In this document: positions 33,295-45,378 of the stretch, in pieces
Numbering within the stretch: the stretch's first letter is position 1
Layout of the letters: every line of letters starts with the position of its first letter
NCBI GenBank assembly: GCA_019828545.1
Contig: JACVRA010000364.1
Span: 62,001 to 126,000, forward strand
From: Paracamarosporium sp. OC-R06-R3
Lineage: Eukaryota; Ascomycota; Dothideomycetes; Pleosporales; Didymosphaeriaceae
Direction of reading: 5' to 3'
DNA: 64,000 nt
Notes under the pieces: generated by a model
The model's database searches: none
What the model was told of the DNA's origin: nothing
The model's input: only the letters and a program-made list of their open reading frames with translations
Made by a program: the position numbers and the translations under genes

Positions 33295-35673
33295 TTACTC
33301 TTTCGGTACCTCCACCTCTACCTTGTACGTCTTCCCAGTCTGTATTCCCTTGATGACTCCGCCTTCCACCACCTCCCCATCAGAGACTACCTTTACATCT
33401 TTCCCGTCACCTCTCTCAACGCTAACCTCGAATGTCGCGCCCCTGAATAGCCTCGTGACCTTGATTCCATCCCACGACTTAGGCAACAATGGTTGAACCT
33501 TCAATCCGTCCTTCACTCCCTTTAGCCCACACAAACCCTCTACAAGACTCCTATACACCCAGCTCACTGTTCCTGTATTGAATAATTGACTACTCCGCCC
33601 AGCAGTTCGGGGATATAGCTTGTAGCCACCGCGGTAGTAGTTGGGAATATAGACGGGTAGTTGTCCGCGTTGGAGATAGTCCTCCTCGCTAGGGCCTGGG
33701 ATCATCTGGCGGAGAACGGTAAACGCGCGGTCAGATTCGGCGATGCTGTAAAGAGCCCAGGCGTAGAAGGCGCCCGCATGGTTGTACACACTGCCATTTT
33801 CGCCTTGGCCGGGATATTTTTGCGTGACGCGGCCGACGTCTTCGCGCATGGCTGTGAAGGGCGGGGCAAACATGACGACGCCGTAGGGTGTGCCGAGCTG
33901 TTCGTCGACTTGCACGAGCATCTTGGAGATTTTATCGGGTGAGGCGGCGCCACCGAGGATGGACCAAGCCTGCGGATTGAGCCAGATCCGGCCTTCCTTG
34001 TCTTCGTTGACACCAAAGGTTACATTGTCGTCGGTGATACCGCGGGCATACCAGTCGCCATCCCAGAAATGTTTGTTGGCGCAGCTGTTTACTTCATCGG
34101 CGCCGGTTCTATACTTTTCTGCCACGGATTCCTGACCAGCCGTTTTACAGACTTCAGCCCAGAGGTTGAGAGCGTAGGCTGTAGCCACTGTGAGCCAGCC
34201 CGAAACACCGATGCCCTTCGGCCCAACCATATTCATAGGATCGCACCAGTCCCCTTGAGCAATGTAGCTCAGGCCCCGACGATCTCTTGCCGAGAGTAAC
34301 CAATCCATTGCGCGACTGAAACGCTCGAATACAGTGTATGTGTCGCCGTGCATGCCAGTGACCTTTTCATCAAGGAGGGCATAATCACCAGTCTCGCCGA
34401 GGTAAATTTCTAGGGCGATAGGTAGCCAGACACAATGATCTGTATGCGGTATTTGATTTATGTATTTGAGTTCTGCGCCTTCGGTCAGTAGAATACCGTC
34501 GGGCATGGCACCTGTCTTCTCCTGCTGCGAAACTGCCTTGATAATAGCTGCGCGTGCTACTTCGGGCTTGATGAAACTCATTCCCATGTTGTCTTGCAAG
34601 TAGTTTCTTGTTTGAGGATCGGTCGTAAGACGATTCACATCTCCATGGTAGTAAACTTGTCGCGGAAGCCAGTTGTTGACGAAATTATCAAGATCTTTAT
34701 CTGGTGTCTCGATCTTTAGAGCGCCGCTTCCTCTTGCGATGTAGTCTTGATATTCTCTTGCAGCTTTGGCGAATTGCTCTTTGCCCAAGTATTTGCTCTT
34801 CATGTCAAGGATCTCGTCATCATCGTATGCCGGACCAAACAGAAACCTGTACTCTCGTTCCTCATCGGCTTTCAATACTACTCGGTATTGTACAACTGCG
34901 GTTGGTGTTTCGTAGCGAGAGTCGCTGTTGCTCAGTTGTTCCTCCTTAATGGCTCCTGGATACTGCAAGCTTCCTTCTCGCTCAAAGGCCCATTGCCTCG
35001 ATTCCCAGGCGACCGGCTGTTCTTCGCAGAGAAAATATGTCTTGTCTTTGAGGTACTTTGTCTTGGGATAATCTTCCGCCTTTTGATATGGCGTCTTGTA
35101 ACTACCCACAATACCTCCGACTTTCTCGTTATACTCCGCTTCTTGATTCATCCAGGACATATATCCTAACGGAAAGTAAGGATAGATGCTGAGCTTTCGC
35201 TCGCGGCCTGAAACGTTCGTGACTTTTATGGACCATAGTTCTGCAACGTCGTTGGTGGGAATGTGAAATGACATCTCCACACGAACTCCAAGAGATTTGA
35301 CAGTCCAAGAAATGTCGCTTTTTCCGGCAGAAAAAACGAACTCATCACTCTCATCGTCCAGCTCACGGCGCACAGGCTCATACGGTGCTGAGAAGATGTC
35401 ACCGGTCTCTTCATCCTTGACATAAACGAAACGGCCAGGATGATGGGCGTAGTAATTTTGTTCCGGTTGCATAAATGTCTTTGCTTCTAACGTCGGCGCA
35501 TATGCATATTTTGCAGGCTCAGGTTGCATATATTGTGAAGTTGCGTAACCTCGACAAGTCACTTGGATCATCATCTTTTGATTCCATAGAAAACCACCAG
35601 CCTTCGGCATTGCCGTAGGGCTGGTGAGCTCATATCGGTCGCCATCGGAAGTTGCTCGAAGGAGAGGAGCCAT
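33295..35673 (-). CDS. GH94 glycoside phosphorylase, likely cellobionic acid phosphorylase type
   Basis: A single uninterrupted exon of 792 residues from ATG 35673 (MAPLLRATSDG). It has GH94 (former GT36) features in order: an N-terminal beta-sandwich region with NYYAHHPGRFVYVKDEETGD, a helical linker, then the (alpha/alpha)6 barrel with TRNYLQDNMGMSFIKPEVAR, GAMPDGILLTEGAELKYINQ and IPHTDHCVWLPIALEIYLGE. The motif GDWCDPMN (about 474-481) corresponds to the GDW-x-D motif that carries the catalytic acid. NGSVYNHAGAFYAWAL and the C-terminal sandwich follow. The enzymes split beta-linked disaccharides with phosphate. Fungal members related to Neurospora NdvB/NCU09425 act on cellobionic acid, giving glucose 1-phosphate and gluconate. 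I infer that activity from resemblance; chitobiose or cellobiose phosphorylase are alternatives. No secretion signal, so cytosolic. Confidence 0.85.
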   Translation of the reverse strand: MAPLLRATSDGDRYELTSPTAMPKAGGFLWNQKMMIQVTCRGYATSQYMQPEPAKYAYAPTLEAKTFMQPEQNYYAHHPGRFVYVKDEETGDIFSAPYEPVRRELDDESDEFVFSAGKSDISWTVKSLGVRVEMSFHIPTNDVAELWSIKVTNVSGRERKLSIYPYFPLGYMSWMNQEAEYNEKVGGIVGSYKTPYQKAEDYPKTKYLKDKTYFLCEEQPVAWESRQWAFEREGSLQYPGAIKEEQLSNSDSRYETPTAVVQYRVVLKADEEREYRFLFGPAYDDDEILDMKSKYLGKEQFAKAAREYQDYIARGSGALKIETPDKDLDNFVNNWLPRQVYYHGDVNRLTTDPQTRNYLQDNMGMSFIKPEVARAAIIKAVSQQEKTGAMPDGILLTEGAELKYINQIPHTDHCVWLPIALEIYLGETGDYALLDEKVTGMHGDTYTVFERFSRAMDWLLSARDRRGLSYIAQGDWCDPMNMVGPKGIGVSGWLTVATAYALNLWAEVCKTAGQESVAEKYRTGADEVNSCANKHFWDGDWYARGITDDNVTFGVNEDKEGRIWLNPQAWSILGGAASPDKISKMLVQVDEQLGTPYGVVMFAPPFTAMREDVGRVTQKYPGQGENGSVYNHAGAFYAWALYSIAESDRAFTVLRQMIPGPSEEDYLQRGQLPVYIPNYYRGGYKLYPRTAGRSSQLFNTGTVSWVYRSLVEGLCGLKGVKDGLKVQPLLPKSWDGIKVTRLFRGATFEVSVERGDGKDVKVVSDGEVVEGGVIKGIQTGKTYKVEVEVPKE

Positions 35674-37465
35674 CTTTGATGTGCATACAACCTGCACAAG
35701 ATCTCAGACGAGCTGCTTTGGAGCGAAAACATGGCATGGTGTTCAACGGAATGTTGGCCGACATGGTAGAATAAGGGCTTAGCTTACTAAGGTTTTAGTA
35801 GGTGCGGTGGAGAAAGAATTGGACGTAACGCAAGATTTCGTACAGGCGCAGCCTATGAGAAGGAGTTGCTTGCCTTGTCGAATGACGAAGCGAAAATTAG
35901 AGAACACTGTTTCGAGGGTGTGAACAATAGTGTGGTGGGTTGAAGACGAGAAATGTCCAACAGCAATATGTAGCCTGCTCGACAGTGGAGAACACCACGA
36001 ATAGAAATATAGTTCGAGTCACAAGGACGTTTCTTATAAAGCTGTTATGTCGGTCAAGACAAAAACCCGCGTGGGGCTTAGCGAGTGGGGCGAATCCTGG
36101 AAAAGTAATCGTCCAAGACGGAGACGGCTTTCCGGACCGTATATCCTCTGCCGGTCTGTCAGTGTTCGGGTCTGCATATTGAGCCACCGGCAGATCACTT
36201 GTGATACAACGACTTCGAAGGTACTTCAGATTGAGAGATGCGATATTTTTTGAGTTGCACGGCAGATCCCTAGACCAAAGAATTATGCCTCACGGCAGTA
36301 CAGAGGTTAGATTCCTTTCTTCCTGAGAAGACGCTATGGACGAAATACTACCCAAATGTTCGAGAGGGGGATACATATGAGATGCTTTTCACCAGATAAA
36401 ATAGATGTGCTTGATAACATGCCTCCCACGTGGCTCGGAGGTTTAATCGCAGTGTGAGTGGTCCGCGAAATATGCACGACTTGTTCAAGCCTTTGGCAAA
36501 CAGGGTACAAGGACCAAAGCCCAGGTCGTACCAAGAGAGCCATTTCAAGCAAGCATATACGGGGTTTAGCTTAAGGCTCTCGGGGTCAATAGCGACCGTC
36601 CAACGACCCGTGAGTTCGAATACATTGACACGGGGTGGCTTACGTATGATCCTTTTGAGCATTGTTAAATGCTACCACCTTCGCGCCCTTGGATCAGCCA
36701 GAAGAGACTGCTATGTATGGGTTTGAAACGAGTGCCGATTCCACCTATACCACCCTCCCGTCTCCGTTTGCACAGAGAGGATGAGTAGCAGGAAAAGACA
36801 CCAGAGAGACCCACGAGTTTGATCTAGGACGCTGCCTTTGTCTAAAAGCTATTCATCAAACTGTGAGGAAAGATGTTGGCCGAAGCCAGCTTGATAGACC
36901 CACAAATGAAGTCCGAAAACAACATTTGCGAAGCGCCCATAATATTGTTATTGTAACTTTTTTTTTCATCCTGTGTCGTGCAGTGGCTGGATATGGTGCC
37001 GAGGGAGGGAATCGTAATAAGAATTAATAGTCTAGATGTAGATTGACGTTTACGTCCGCGTCCGCGTCCGCGCCAATAATTAGTGAGCAAGGCATGCCGT
37101 TCCTGTTGTTCGGGTCAAAATATGGCAACAAAAGTGCTTTATACAGAAGCAACCTTACAACAGGAGATGTGCCTTCTACGGGATGAAGGCACTATGTAGC
37201 GGACATGCGTAGAGTGACTTCGAACTAAATATAGTAATCAACATGACCGCAGGTGTTTTCAATGTTAATGGCGGAGTGATGGAGAGGGGACTCGGTTGAA
37301 GATGGAAAGATACATTAGCGCGTCAGCGGCACGTGCGCGCGCGTTTTACTCCGTTATAGACTAGCGCGATCTAGCATCTCAATCAGGGTGCATTGATACT
37401 GGGTCCCTCGTTCCAGCCAGTTTAAACTAGTCCATTATTATTCCATCTACTTATACCCAGTGCAG
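35674..37465. other. Intergenic region with a GTCCGC repeat
   Basis: About 1.8 kb, no gene supported. It includes the GH94 promoter. Three GTCCGC units lie at 37054-37071. The frames at 36.3-36.7 kb overlap on both strands and are treated as chance. Confidence 0.5.
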
Positions 37466-37830
37466 TCAACATTTAGAAGTTCTCCAAAGCTCCCCCATAT
37501 TCACCTCGCCAATACTGAGTTGATCCTCAAATGCACTTTCATATTTGGAAGAGCGCGACGTCGCCAACGCATTCCATGGCTCCTCTCTAAACTTTTGCTC
37601 AAGCCATAGGCAAAGGCTGGCACAAGTCTTTTCTTCCCACTTGGATTCAGAATAAGGCTGATACCGCATGGTTGGCCTCGTCGGTTGCGGTGGTGTAGAA
37701 CTGACGCCGATCGTCATCCTCAAAGCCTGAATTGAAGTGGGGTGGTATGGTAGCTCACGGCGCTGTATAGAAGTGAGTATGAGCCTGAACAGGAGGATAA
37801 GAAAAGAAATCATACCTTTATCTCAGTCAT
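37466..37830 (-). CDS. Small hypothetical protein
   Basis: A predicted 103-residue product from a 5-codon first exon (37816-37830, MTEIK) and a second exon 37466-37762, joined by a 53-bp intron (GTATGA..ACAG). The protein is polar, with WEEKTCASLCLWLEQKFREE and FEDQLSIGEVNMGELW. The clean splice and start support a gene, but I recognise no family and the evidence is thin. Confidence 0.4.
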
Positions 37831-38495
37831 ACTGGCCAGAATAGCTCTGGAGGGAGAAAGATACAAGTATACGAAAGGGATGTTGGGGCGGCGAGAGTTC
37901 TACTAAGGACTCCTTCTCTTGCCAATAAACATGTTGATCAAGTAAACAAATACCCAAAAAGGCCGCGAAAAATGTGTCATCTTATATCTTTGCTTTCGTT
38001 GACTGTTCGCTCTTACACCTTCACCTGAAGCAGCCACCCGCATTCGTCAACATGTTTCTAGTCTAGCAACCCAAGGCCGACCAGGAAAGGTTTATGTCGC
38101 CTTGTGTATCGGCAACCTTCGGCTAGACCGCAGAGATATGCAGCTAATGTTTCAGGTGAACATTTACTCTCATCAGGGTTAGCTCCGCCCGAAACGAGAA
38201 GTAGTTCCGCTTTACCGGTCAGTCTCCCCTACGCGTGTCACTGCAAGATCTCTGAACACGCGACGGGAACAAAGCAGCTAAAAGTGTTGAGCTTGCAGAC
38301 AAATTTCTATATAGGCTTATATGGGGTTTATAATGATCTTAGGCATATAGTACAACAAGCTGGAGCCAATCAATGGTTTCGGACTTTCAAGGCATTATCA
38401 TTACATGGTCTGGATCGACACGCTCCAGGCGTATTGCTGTGCCAACTGCACGCGGTGCGCAGTGGGTTTCGTTATAATTACATCGAAAAGAGATC
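37831..38495. other. Intergenic
   Basis: 665 bp. A plus-strand frame of 138 codons (38104-38520) has no recognisable content and runs into the 3' end of the C2H2 gene on the other strand; it is not called. Confidence 0.4.
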
Positions 38496-39967
38496 TCAAA
38501 ATTGCTCAGGATGGTCGTAAGAGTGGGCGAACGCGGTATTTAGGACATCGTAGCCGAGCGTGACCACATTTGTTGGCTGGAAAGGATCTTCGGGTATGGT
38601 GCCTAGAAACCTGTTCCAAGCTGGCATATCAGACATTGGGTCATAGGAGGCGTCAGAGTATGGGCCAGGGTGTTGGTTCTGAGAGAACGATGGCTGCTGT
38701 GGTGGCTGTAGCGAATACTGATCCTTTTCTGGTACCGGCGGTGGTACGCTTGGGAGCTCTTTTTCGCGAAGGCCAGTTTCAAACGCCAATCTTGCGATAG
38801 CAGCAGCGTCCTGTGATTGGTTATAGAACTCGAGTAGGTCTTGCAGCTGAGGTTGCGTGCTTGTGTCTGGATATCCTTCTGATCGTCCGGTGGCTGATTC
38901 TTTCCAAGAAAATGGGTTCTGGGTGCGGTGCTTGCTCTCTAGTAGACGGCACCATTCTTGTAGTATCTTCGGACGCTGCAGCAGCGACCATATCACTCTT
39001 GAATGCTTCCAGTCTGCCATGGTATGCCTTTTCTTCTCAAAATGCTCGCTGATGTGGTTGCATCTTTCCGCCCAATCCTTGCTAAAGTGAATGCAGAATC
39101 CGCATCCCCAACCAGTCCTTGCTATACGTTTCTTCCTTGCCAGCTCAACGTGCCTTTTGGGTACGCATACTTGACACCGATGACTGCCTCGATGGTGGTG
39201 AATAAAGTCCTTATCAAGAAAGTAAACGTTGAGGCATAGTTCGCATTCGAACATATCCGTGCGCTCTTGGTACGTTTCTTCATGTCGCTTCCAGTCATAC
39301 TTTTCCCGGAAGCCTTCGCCGCATGCAGTACACCAATATCTAGGCTCTTTTGTAGAACGTCGAGATCTCTTGTTCCGCGACACGCACGTGAGAAAGTGCT
39401 CTTTGTCTTGCGAAGGCCGACGTTCGTGCGCTCTCTTAATAGGTGCCAGGACTATCTCTAATGGTGGTGGCGAAGCGATGGGAGACTGCGCTTCTGGGTT
39501 TTGCTCTGTTTGAGTAACGTATTGTTCCGACGAAAGATCAGAGAAATGCGACCATGTCGTGTTCGTAGATGCAACAGAGCTGCGAGGTTGCCATGACGAG
39601 AAGACACTACCATCCGAAGATCGATGGACGGAGGAATGATTAGATTGAGCGGAAACCGATTGTTGTCGTTGGTGAGAGCGAAGCGACTGGTCTCCAAGGC
39701 CCATCGGGGGGTAGTTTACCGAGAAACCGAACGGTAATGCTATCACTCCATCAATATGGCCCTTCACAGCTTACCTACGGGCTGCAAGAAAAACAACAAC
39801 TCACCATAAGGATTCTGATCGCCGTACGGGGGGTGATCATGCGAAATGTGCCCATGTTGTGGTGCTCCAAAGTACGCGCCGGGCGAACTCGTCTCAAACT
39901 CCATCTCTTCGTTCAAGACTTCTCCAAACGCAAAGTGTGAATACGCGCCAGAAGAATGGCCTTCCAT
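38496..39967 (-). CDS. C2H2 zinc-finger protein
   Basis: Exons 39805-39967 and 38496-39739, with a 65-bp intron (GTGAGT..ATAG); product 468 residues. An alternative acceptor 24 bp into the intron (TTGCAG) would lead directly to a stop, so the distal one is used. The N-terminal half is disordered and Ser/Gln-rich. Three finger-like units follow near the middle: YWCTACGEGFREKYDWKRHEE, then FECELCLNVYFLDKDF with downstream His, then GWGCGFCIHFSKDWAERC with NHISEHF. The spacing is irregular, as in a family of Pezizomycotina C2H2 proteins. The C-terminus is rich in Pro and Gln (PPPVPEKDQYSLQPPQQPSF). It is likely a nuclear transcription factor with unknown targets. It lies 2.8 kb from the GH94 gene with the same orientation. 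Confidence 0.8.
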
Positions 39968-42900
39968 CGAAGGGACAAAGATTAAGGAGACGAGGGCAGA
40001 TGATTAGGATGGAATAAAAAGGCAAAGCAGGCAATAGTCTCGTTGCCTCAGGGAGAAAAAGGCGCCTGTAGGCTTTACAAACCATGCCGTTCGCGCAACA
40101 AAGAGTGCTTGCGGCTGAGGTCGAAGCCCTCTCTGGAGGCAAGGGTAAGCATGCATCTTCACCTGAAACATTGATCGCACGAGCGCGCTTGTTTGGCGGC
40201 GGCGTTTCGTTTCAAAACCTAGGCACCGAGCCAGTGGGATGACGTGTGGACAGCTGTGGAATGCACCGCTGACGCAAAAGCCCCTGCGTGTTCTGCAGTA
40301 TCACGCACATTTTTGCTTTTGTGGAGCTTTCCGTGCCAGGTGTGGATACGTTGCTAGAAACGAAGGGGGCGCTGCTGGGGCTGTTGGGTGTTAAGCTGGT
40401 TGGCGAACAGGCTGTGGGGAAGGCTGAAACGAGAGTCAGACCCCACGCCGTTCGCTAAGGGCTATCCGCCCTGTGCGCCACCTTGGTAGGATTAGGTCAT
40501 CGTTAGGAGCTGTACTTGACTTGCCAGCACGCCCGATCTCTCTTATGGATACGTGTTTGGCCGCCACCAGGACTCCACAAGCAGCTGAAAACTTGAAGCT
40601 TTCAAACATCGCAGTCCGTGACTCGACGGAAGGGTAGCTCCAGTTTGTGTCACGCCAGCCGCATCAGTGTACATGAACGAAATACATAATCGGTAGTTGT
40701 TAGACTGCCAAGTGCGTCATGGCTGTCGTCGCGTTGTTGTACGTACTCGTGGGGACTTTCCTGGCAACTGTTGCCAGTTATTGGTAGACAGCACTACTGT
40801 TTCCTGGTCTTCCAACTACAAGAGCATCAAAATATCTTAGCTTCGTTAATCGCCTTTACTGCATCTTGCAAAATCCTTTCTGGGTGATCAACATGAGGAG
40901 CACATGTTGAACCTGTTCAGCGTTAAAGAAGCTTCCTAGATAGTAAAAATCGCGGTGGTCGGCCTATAAGGATACAATGCGAATCGCACTTAAGTGAAGC
41001 GACAAAGTCCGTGTAGTCGTTCGAATAACTAAGTTTCTTGAGTCATTTCCTTGGATCCAGCTGAACAGCTAGTAATATCATAGCATTGACGATTGTAAAT
41101 ATTCATACTGCTTCCACGTGTAAATTGAGCGGAGCGAAGAACATAGTGTTGTTGATAAAGTCGGGTAGCCAAAGATCGAAAGAGAAAGGGTTTATAAAAT
41201 CGATGGGAGACATAAGTGTAAATTGCTACGCGGCCTGCTCGAGCGGTTGCAGAACCTTGGCCTACCGCCATTTTACTTGTGTTGATACAGATGTTGACAT
41301 CGGTATGCCTTTACGAGACAACGTCGTTCTCATTGTCGGCCGTCTCACTACAGGGGATGATGGAGTATCGTTATTCTGAGTCCTCGTTGGAAACAGATCG
41401 GGATAACTTGACGTTCGTCTGGAGTGTTACCAAGTATGAGTTTTTCGAGCCAGCGCTTTGATAGGGGCACTTTTCGTACCTCCGATTGTCTCGCCAGAGA
41501 CTGAGTTGGAGTATTGCGAAGGATGTTGAGCGGGGATGGGCCTGCTATCCGTTGACGAGAGGCGTAAACTAGAAGCGCGCGAGCTGGCGGGAGTAATGCT
41601 CTCCCATCATGTGAGTATTGCCTAGCTACGCATCGGAAGCACCTTTCGTCGAATGGTAGTGTTGTCGTAGAAGGAGACGGCGAGTTTGGGAGCCTATGGA
41701 CTTGAATTTTAACAAGTGCTGAGGTTGACAAGCAGGAGAGTGTCGTGGGGAGGGTCGGGTCACAATAGATAGCGCACGAACCCCTTGTCGTTGCAAGCCA
41801 CGCTAATCCACTTCTCATGGTTTTGGTAGTATTCACCAAATAAACAAGACCTTTGTCGCCTACCCAACAACGCTATCATGATCCCGATCAATCGCTCGCA
41901 GACTCGACCTGCCCCTTGCTCTCCTTCACATCTGCAAATGAGCCTTGCGCTGATGGCTTTACACAACTTGGACATGAGCCATAGACTGGGTGTAATACAT
42001 GAGGGAGGATAGCCAAAGGTACGTAGCAATCTGACCACAGCAGCCTCGCCACATAGACGGTGTAGAGGGCGTTTTGACTCCTTCTGCTCTCCGGGATGAT
42101 GGCGCGCAGGATAACTGCGATCGTGTGACTTTGCCATAGATGGCGAGGTCGATGGTCTGCTGACGCCACAGCTGCTTCAGTTACACCATCCATTTCGCGA
42201 TCGTCAACGCCAGCAATCGCGCGGATGCCGATAGTCAAAAAGTCCTCGCTCTACACATAATCATCCTCATGGGCAAGAAGCCTTTGGTCCAACCATAAAC
42301 TCAATGACGAATCGCGCCGTTCCTTGTTCCCCGGAACAGCAGGTCAACTGCCTTTGCTTCCACAGATATCGAGCTCCACGAGATCGTGTCAATGAGTACA
42401 ACTTATTGATACGTTGGCCGACGAAGAGCATATACGATACCGCCCACTCCTACAGCTTGTATTTCAGAAGAAGACAAGCGTGACGAGGTACGTGAAGGGA
42501 AGCGCGCCGAAGAGGTTGCTGATGTCGAGCCTCATTGAACTGGCAGGAGCAACTAACCAAGACAAACCCCGACAAGGTAACGGCAGGTGCGTAGGCCAGA
42601 CTAAACGACCTTCTGACACCGCAGCAGGAAATCAGTCGGACCTGTAATACCTCACTCGAGCGCCTTGATCCCGAAGGTCCTCCGTGCGCCCTGGTTTGTG
42701 ACAGGTATCTTTTGATACGAAGCGGCATCCAATGACCTGCAGGCGCGAAAGGAGAACGACATCGCAGCTATATCTACACACAGCGGCCCGCACATGTGAT
42801 GCGCATCCTCATAAACTAGGAATCGAGATTGCTTTAGCACCGCGAGGATGAATGACGCCAGGGGTCCGAGAACGACCTTGCCAGTCAATGAGCTATGCTG

Positions 42901-43986
42901 CGTGGTTGCCCATGTCTGAGTAGTGAGGCACAGCCCCAGCATATTATACGCCACGAGTGACGGTCCGGGAACGATAAAGGATTGAGTGTTATGCTCACAA
43001 TGCATCAGCTGTTCCCGTCCACCTTGTGGAGGCACGAGAGGCTCGTGGGAGCATGGAAAAGCGATCCACAGTAGATAGCTCCATCCCGATGCGAAAGGAT
43101 ACATGGCATTTTAACCAACACGGCGAGACCGGTAAGGAGGCAACAAGCTCCCTTCGAGCTCCAAGCGACTGTCCAATTCTACAAGGAGCGATGAGGCGAC
43201 AACAAACCGGAAAGCAATCTCTTTGTTCCGATTACGTTGTGAAGCCACATAAGACCCCTACGTCAAGGAGCATAGCCATCCGGACTGAAAAATCCACGAT
43301 CAGAGTAGCCGCTGGCGGCGGAGGTCAAACCTCGTCCTTATCGATTAGAAAGAGACCCAAACACAACGCAAAGACATCGTGGCGGTGTCGGTTCTTTAAA
43401 GGTTACGGAGTGAGATTGTGCCATTGGAACAAAGATTGACATAACCGGACCACTCTGTCCATACCGTACCTTGTCTCCATTCTATATCGGCCTTGCAATG
43501 CGTATCTTGGACCGAGATCAAAGAATGTAGGGCCTGCGAAGCCGGATATCGTTTTTGATAAATATCAAAGCTGGACATTCTTGCGGTCAGAGTTCAGAGC
43601 TAAGATGTAAAGCATTACTGGCCCGGAAGCACTCGAAAAGTATGGGTATCTATTGTCGCTTTTCGTCCACCAACTACGGGTACAAGAAACAAGCCAAGCT
43701 TGTAAGGATCACAGACAGAGGTGTCGCGGGTGTTGTGACTTGGACACCGCTAAGCACGAGCCGTCTAATGCATCCTACATGGATATACACGTTGCAAAGA
43801 ATTGACCGTGCATGGACTGCTCATGCTTTCGTCGAAAGATGCTGCCGATGGCTTGCGCAGCAAGATCCCGCTCGAAATGGGTAATCTGTGGAGATGGCGT
43901 TCCACGGTGTAGACTCTTCACGTCGATGACAACCAATCCCTAGGCTATCTCTTTGTCGCTCTTCGGGAATGCCTCACACAGGCAGC
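39968..43986. other. Gene-poor stretch
   Basis: About 4 kb without a supported gene. The first part should contain the promoter and leader of the C2H2 gene. Frames of 60-163 codons occur on both strands (the longest is minus 41348-41839), none with a recognisable domain. The minus frame 42652-43104 has hydrophobic stretches (GLCLTTQTWATTQHSS, LGPLASFILAVLKQSRF) that might be remains of a membrane protein, but no coherent exon chain was found. Confidence 0.45.
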
Positions 43987-45378
43987 TCAACGTTTACCAA
44001 ACTGTGGCACTGGAAGGAAAGTCTCCAAGCGATCTGCAATGACTCCATAATCGCTATGCCACGGCTCGATGCGACTTTGTAAAAACTGGGTCCAGTCTCC
44101 AATATCTTGCAACTTCTGGCCAACTATAGCCAGTTGTAATTCCCGGAGCATATCATCTGGAACACGGCCACCTTCCGCCTCAAAGGCCTGAACAATGCCG
44201 TGATGTACGTTGATTTCGAATTTGATCCGAGCTGGACCTTGAAGGGTGAGGGTAAATTGTGGTGTCTGGGACCACATCCAATCATCAGTCTATATCGATT
44301 AGCACCGCTCCTGGCTCACACACACAATGGCCCCACACACCTTCAGCTCTTCATACCCCTTCCTGATCTCGGGGATCATCAGGTGTTCTTCGCCCACGAC
44401 CTCGACCATGGGCGATCTTCCCCGATGAGAGTACATATCAGAAAATTCTTCTTGGAGGCGCTTCTGAAACATCTCAACATCTAGACCGATATTGCCAACT
44501 GGCGAGCTAACGCTCTCAACACCTTTCGCCTGCATGTAATTCCGCGCGGGCGAATGCAGATACTGTGGTATAATGTGCAGGTTCGGAGACGCAAGGAGCG
44601 TTGTGGCATGGTGTAGGGCTCTTGCGCGTGTCAGTTTGTACGCAGAACCGGACACCTTCAGCGGTTTAGGGCCTCCTTCGTCGGCCGTGTACGCTGTCCG
44701 ATGAGTGTCCTGAGGATCGGAAGTGTGCTTCTCATGGCCCTGGTCAAGTACGATGTCATGCCGCTCATTGACGCGGGCACGCTCTACACCGATCTTGCGG
44801 AGTGCGCGAACAACCATCTCAGCGTGCTTATCCCTGGTAAATTCTGTGCGCGGGCATGTAATGCTCCAATTGAGGTTGCCCTCGTCATGAAAGACAGTGC
44901 CGCCACCAGAGCGCCTCCGTACGAGATCTACATCGCCGATAGCAGGCGGTTCCGTGACATCAGCTGCCCTGCCCTGTGGTGTCGCTGCTTGTAATATGCC
45001 CAGATTGACTTCCGACCACGGGTTCTGATTCCGGCCAATGACGACGCAGGGCCGATTCGTGTAGAGAAACAGCACAGTCGAGTCTGAAGGCGAGGTGCGC
45101 AAGATGTAGTCCTCGATAGAGAGGTTGAGGAAAGGGTCTCTGCTGCGAGAAATGTAGCTCTGCACTCGGTTCGCGGGATTCGCAAGATGCTCGGCAAACG
45201 AAGAGTAGGCGCGGCGGGCAAAAGACATGTTCCCGGAGTGTGTGACCGTACTCGAGAAGCCGAGTCGAAGAAGCGGGCGTGCTAGCCCTCGAGATGGAGC
45301 CATGAGCAACGTTTGCGCGCGGCGTTCGTTCGCGGTGGTAGAGGATGCAGGCGTTCCAGCCAAAAGATCGGCAGTCAT
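43987..45378 (-). CDS. AIM22: Lipoate-protein ligase / lipoyltransferase, mitochondrial
   Basis: Exons 44341-45378 and 43987-44289, with a 51-bp intron (GTGTGT..ATAG); product up to 446 residues. The N-terminus contains a likely mitochondrial presequence ([18 protein letters not shown], in-frame ATG at 45303). I report the first ATG at 45378, but 45303 is an equally good start. The ligase core has [13 protein letters not shown], then [14 protein letters not shown], then the lipoate-adenylate motif [19 protein letters not shown], then NERHDIVL and [10 protein letters not shown] with the conserved lysine. The second exon ([18 protein letters not shown]) is the C-terminal small domain. The enzyme attaches lipoyl groups to E2 and H-protein subunits in mitochondria. 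The frame stays open upstream of 45378 to 45567 but without an ATG. Confidence 0.88.

Noticed and set aside
41348..41839. 163-codon minus-strand frame in the 40-44 kb desert
   Set aside because: No recognisable domain, no splice partners, and a composition typical of chance frames.
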